Shown here piece by piece: positions 8,161 to 10,858 of a stretch of 10,858 nt of DNA. The notes below the pieces were generated by a model. The model did not search any database, was not told the origin of the DNA, and worked only from the letters and a program-made list of their open reading frames with translations. The translations under genes and the position numbers were made by a program. This DNA comes from JBQTIU01 sp052387815 (GTDB taxonomy: Bacteria > Pseudomonadota > Alphaproteobacteria > CACIAM-22H2). The stretch spans positions 1-10,858 of the forward strand of contig JBQTIU010000086.1 of NCBI GenBank assembly GCA_052387815.1, written 5' to 3'. The stretch's first letter is position 1; every line of letters starts with the position of its first letter.

Positions 8161-8718
8161 CTAGGGTTGGGGGCCGGTCGGCCGCGGGCCGGTCGGGGCC
8201 GGCGCGAACGGCTCGATCACCGTCGGGCGAAGCAGGTCGGGCAGGCGGGCCGCCGCGGCTTTTGCCGCGCTCGCCCCCGGGGCCACGTGGACGAGTTCGG
8301 GATGGGCCGGGAACAGGCTGGCGCCGAGCCAGCCGGGCAGGGCGCGGAACAGGCCGACCTGCAAGGTCATGAGCTCGCCCAGCGCGCCCTCGATGATGCG
8401 GGCGGCCCGCCTTGAGCGTCCCTGGACGATCACTACCAGCGTGTCGGGATCGCCGATCCGCTGGTCGTTGTCGGACAGCGCCACGACCTCGATGTCGGGC
8501 CGCGCGCGCAAAGCCCTCGAGGTTTCCTCGACCGCCGCCCGGCACAGCTCGGCGGCCGACAGCCCCGGTTTTTGTCCCCGGTCCGCGTCGACAGTGCACA
8601 GGAAGCCCAGGCGCTTGACCTCGAGGTAGGTGGGGTTGGGCATCTGCGCCATGGCCGCTCCGGCAAGCGAAACCGAGGTTGCGAGGACGAAGGCGAGGAA
8701 GGCGGCGAAAGCTCGCAT
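8161..8718 (-). CDS. Exported protein of unknown function (185 aa, signal peptide, Pro-rich tail)
   Basis: No family recognised. The ATG ending at 8718 has a good Shine-Dalgarno, GAGGGG, five bases upstream, and opens a clear Sec signal peptide with cleavage likely after AMA at residue 24. The reading frame runs on to 8946, but that part overlaps the upstream gene's end and looks non-coding. The mature protein has two cysteines (C41 and C59) that could form a disulfide. A strand-helix pattern around residues 31-126 includes DIEVVALSDND (75-85) and DTLVVIVQGRS (92-102), and a helix follows (RAARIIEGALGELMTLQVGL). It ends in a proline-rich tail with a repeated PTGP. A periplasmic location is likely. 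It follows the PPC-repeat protein gene by 91 bp on the same strand, so they may share a transcript. Confidence 0.82.
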   Translation of the reverse strand: MRAFAAFLAFVLATSVSLAGAAMAQMPNPTYLEVKRLGFLCTVDADRGQKPGLSAAELCRAAVEETSRALRARPDIEVVALSDNDQRIGDPDTLVVIVQGRSRRAARIIEGALGELMTLQVGLFRALPGWLGASLFPAHPELVHVAPGASAAKAAAARLPDLLRPTVIEPFAPAPTGPRPTGPQP

Positions 8719-8747
8719 GTGCACCCCTCGCGTCAGGAAGGGATCGC

Positions 8748-8773
8748 GCGCGCAACCGGCCGGCTCCGCGCGC
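8748..8773 (-). terminator. Imperfect GC stem-loop after the PPC-repeat gene
   Basis: GCGCGC (8748-8753) pairs with GCGCGC (8768-8773), and AACC (8754-8757) with GGCT (8762-8765, one G-T pair), leaving a GGCC loop and a two-base bulge. It lies between the stop of the PPC-repeat gene and the start of the exported-protein gene. There is no T-run, so it could as well be a chance structure in GC-rich DNA. Confidence 0.25.
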
Positions 8774-8809
8774 CGAAAGCGGGATGTCCCCTCGTTGCGT
8801 GTCAGGCGC

Positions 8810-10858
8810 TCACGCCGCCGCGAACCACAGCCACTGATTCCGGGGATCGAACCGGTTGGCCCACTCCGGCTCGGTGCCCGCCGCCAGCCCCAGATCGGAT
8901 GCGAACGGGTCGGCTTGGCCCCAGGTCGGGGTCGCGGCGGGCGCAAGCTCGGCGCGCCGTGGGTCGGCGGAAAGCCCGAGGGTCAAATTGTAGTTGGTGT
9001 CGCCGTCGAAGCGGAACACGCGCGCGAAATAGGTTCCGGGGGTGATCGGCACCGACACGCTATCGCTCAGCGCTCCGCCATTGACGGAGCGGTCGAGGAC
9101 CGTGCCGTTCGAATCCTGAAATTCGAGGTCCGCGTCGGCGCTCAAGCCGTCGAGCGTGATCGCAAGGCGGCCGGACTCGGCGACCTGGAAGCGGAAGAAA
9201 TCGTCGGTGTCGATGGCGCTGACGCGGCCGCCGATCGACGTCGAGACGGACGTCACGGTCCCGAGGTCGCGCGCCGCGGTGCGGCTGTTGCCGGCCTCGT
9301 CGACCGTGTCCTGGCCGGTGACCGCCAGCGACAGCCGGTAAGCGGTCTCGCCCGTGAACGGGAAGACGCGCACGAAATAGGTGCCCGCGGCAAGGGTCAT
9401 CGCGATCGTGTCGTCATCGATGGACGGGCGGATCGACTGCGCGATCACGGCCCCGGTGGAATCGAGGAGCTGCAGATCGGCGTCGGCGCCGAGCCCGGAG
9501 AGCGCCGCGCTGAAGCCGCCCGAGACGGAGAGCCTGAACCCGTAGAAGTCGTTGGAGTCGGTGCCGCCGATGCGGTCGTTGAACACCTGCGCGGTCGAGC
9601 TCAGCGTCACCGCACGGGCGGTCTCGCGGGTATCGTCGCCGCCGGTGCCCTCGCCGGTCACCGCCAGCGACAGCTGGTAGGCGGTCTCGCCTGCGAACGG
9701 GAAGACGCGCACGAAATACGTGCCCGCGGCAAGGATAATACCCGCGATCGTGTCTTCATCGGTGGACGCATTGATCGAGAACGCGATCTCGGACCCGGTC
9801 GAATCGAGGAGCTGCAGATCGGCGTCGGCGCCGAGCCCGGAGAGCGCCGCGCTGAAGCTGCCCGAGGCGAAAAGCCTGAACCGGTAGAAGTCGTTCGAGT
9901 CGGTGCCGCCGATGCGGTCGCTGAACACCTGCGGGGTCGAACTCAGCGTCACCGCGCGGGCGGTCTCGCGAGTATCGTCGCCGCCGGTGTCCTCGCCGGT
10001 CACCGCCAGCGACAGCCGGTAGGCGGTCTCGCCCGCGAACGGGAAGACGCGCACGAAATACGTGCCCGCGGCAAGGGTCATCGCGATCGTGTCGTCATCG
10101 GTGGACGCATTGATCGAGGACGCGATCTCGGCCCCGGTCGAATCGAGGAGCTGCAGATCGGCGTCGGCGCCGAGCCCGGAGAGCGCCGCGCTGAAGCTGC
10201 CCGAGGCGAGAAGCCTGAACCGGTAGAAGTCGTTCGAATCGGTGCCGCCGATGCGGTCGCTGAACACCTGCGGGGTCGAACTCAGCGTCACCGCGCGGGC
10301 GGTCTCGCGGGTATCGTCGCTGCCGGTGTCCTCGCCAGTCACCGCCAGCGACAGCCGGTAGGCGGTCTCGCCCGCGAACGGGAAGACGCGCACGAAATAC
10401 GAGCCCGCGGCAAGGGTCATCGCGATCGTGTCTTCATCGGTGGCCGCATTGATCGACTGCGCGATCTCGGCTCCGGTCGAATCGAGGAGCTGCAGATCGG
10501 CGTCGGCGCCGAGCCCGGAGAGGACCGCGCTGAAGCTGCCCGAGGCGAGAAGCCTGAACCGGTAGAAGTCGTTCGTGTCGGTGCCGCCGATGCGGTCGTT
10601 GAACACCTGCGCGGTCGAACTCAGCGTCACCGCGCGGGCGGTCGCCAGGGTGTCGTCGTCGCCGGTCTCCTGCCCCGTGATCGACAACGACAGCTGGTAC
10701 CCGCCATCGCCCACGACCGGCGTGCCTGGCGGCGGCGACGGAAAGACGCGCACGAAGTACGTGCCCGCGGCAAGCGTGCGCTCGACGACAAGGTTGGGGT
10801 CGTCAGGGAACAGATGCTCCGAAGTCGCGATCAGCTCGCCGGCGGATCCGAGCAAGTC
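8810..10858 (-). CDS. Tandem PPC-like repeat protein, C-terminal part (runs off the right edge)
   Basis: The frame is open to the last base of the window (Asp and Leu codons at the edge), so this is the last 682 residues of a longer protein. It contains the end of one repeat (residues 1-67), four near-identical units of 113-114 aa starting at about 68, 181, 294 and 408, a divergent fifth unit (about 521-629), and a 53-aa non-repeat tail. Each unit reads as a beta sandwich: DRIGGTDSNDFYRFRL, then FSAALSGLGADADLQLLDS, then LAAGTYFVRVFPF, then YRLSLAVTG. This fits the bacterial pre-peptidase C-terminal (PPC, PF04151) fold, found in secreted proteases and surface proteins; Asp-rich turns suggest calcium binding. 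No RTX GGxGxD motif and no LPXTG are present. The tail ends in WLWFAAA. The N-terminal catalytic or anchoring part, if any, lies outside the window. Extracellular location is inferred. Confidence 0.88.
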   Translation of the reverse strand, partial: DLLGSAGELIATSEHLFPDDPNLVVERTLAAGTYFVRVFPSPPPGTPVVGDGGYQLSLSITGQETGDDDTLATARAVTLSSTAQVFNDRIGGTDTNDFYRFRLLASGSFSAVLSGLGADADLQLLDSTGAEIAQSINAATDEDTIAMTLAAGSYFVRVFPFAGETAYRLSLAVTGEDTGSDDTRETARAVTLSSTPQVFSDRIGGTDSNDFYRFRLLASGSFSAALSGLGADADLQLLDSTGAEIASSINASTDDDTIAMTLAAGTYFVRVFPFAGETAYRLSLAVTGEDTGGDDTRETARAVTLSSTPQVFSDRIGGTDSNDFYRFRLFASGSFSAALSGLGADADLQLLDSTGSEIAFSINASTDEDTIAGIILAAGTYFVRVFPFAGETAYQLSLAVTGEGTGGDDTRETARAVTLSSTAQVFNDRIGGTDSNDFYGFRLSVSGGFSAALSGLGADADLQLLDSTGAVIAQSIRPSIDDDTIAMTLAAGTYFVRVFPFTGETAYRLSLAVTGQDTVDEAGNSRTAARDLGTVTSVSTSIGGRVSAIDTDDFFRFQVAESGRLAITLDGLSADADLEFQDSNGTVLDRSVNGGALSDSVSVPITPGTYFARVFRFDGDTNYNLTLGLSADPRRAELAPAATPTWGQADPFASDLGLAAGTEPEWANRFDPRNQWLWFAAA
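9299..10657 (-). repeat. Four near-identical tandem coding repeats of 339-342 bp
   Basis: Within the PPC-repeat gene, the anchor GTGCCGCCGATGCGGTC recurs at 9561, 9903, 10242 and 10581, giving periods of 342, 339 and 339 bp. Units run about 10657-10319, 10318-9980, 9979-9638 and 9637-9299. The 342-bp unit has one extra codon in the TIAGIILAAG segment (TIAMTLAAG elsewhere). Most differences are single bases, so the array arose by recent unequal exchange or is kept uniform by gene conversion. Confidence 0.92.

Noticed and set aside
8719..8946. N-terminal extension of the exported protein
   Set aside because: It overlaps the end of the PPC-repeat gene, and the internal ATG at 8718 has a good GAGGGG site and a clean signal peptide.
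8810..10858. RTX-type haemolysin or adhesin
   Set aside because: No GGxGxDxxx nonapeptide repeats are present; the repeats are about 113 aa with a PPC-like pattern.

Overview
The window is chromosomal DNA from a very GC-rich Gram-negative bacterium. The mix of genes, the short MoaA-neighbouring NAD kinase (253 aa) and the codon usage fit an alphaproteobacterium, possibly Rhodospirillales; this is inference from protein style, not from a marker gene. No rRNA, tRNA, CRISPR array, transposase or phage gene was seen.

Bases 3-5669 (+) hold a complete five-gene peptide-type ABC importer: a family 5 periplasmic binding protein, two permeases (DppB and DppC type) and two ATPases (DppD and DppF type). 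The four membrane and ATPase genes are packed with 1-3 bp gaps or an ATGA overlap, so they are probably translationally coupled. The binding-protein gene is instead set apart by a 210-bp spacer full of hairpins, including GC-rich palindromes of a REP-like family. The same family recurs downstream of the operon as a tandem 52-bp duplication, in the convergent gap before nadK.

Bases 5809-7685 (-) hold moaA followed by nadK, reading towards the transporter: molybdopterin step 1 (GTP to the cyclic pterin precursor) and NADP synthesis. Both have their key residues. Divergent from moaA is a small 89-aa gene (7863-8132, +) with no assigned function.

Bases 8161-10858 (-) hold an envelope or secreted pair. 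Upstream is the C-terminal 682 residues of a large protein, running off the right edge, built of tandem PPC-like beta-sandwich repeats; four of them are nearly identical at DNA level. Downstream is a 185-aa exported protein of unknown family.

Most of the window is ordinary metabolism and transport. The parts worth a second look are the REP-like palindromes and their tandem amplification, the hairpin-filled spacer behind the binding-protein gene, and the recently amplified PPC repeat array with its non-repeat hydrophobic tail. I found no convincing new multi-gene system.
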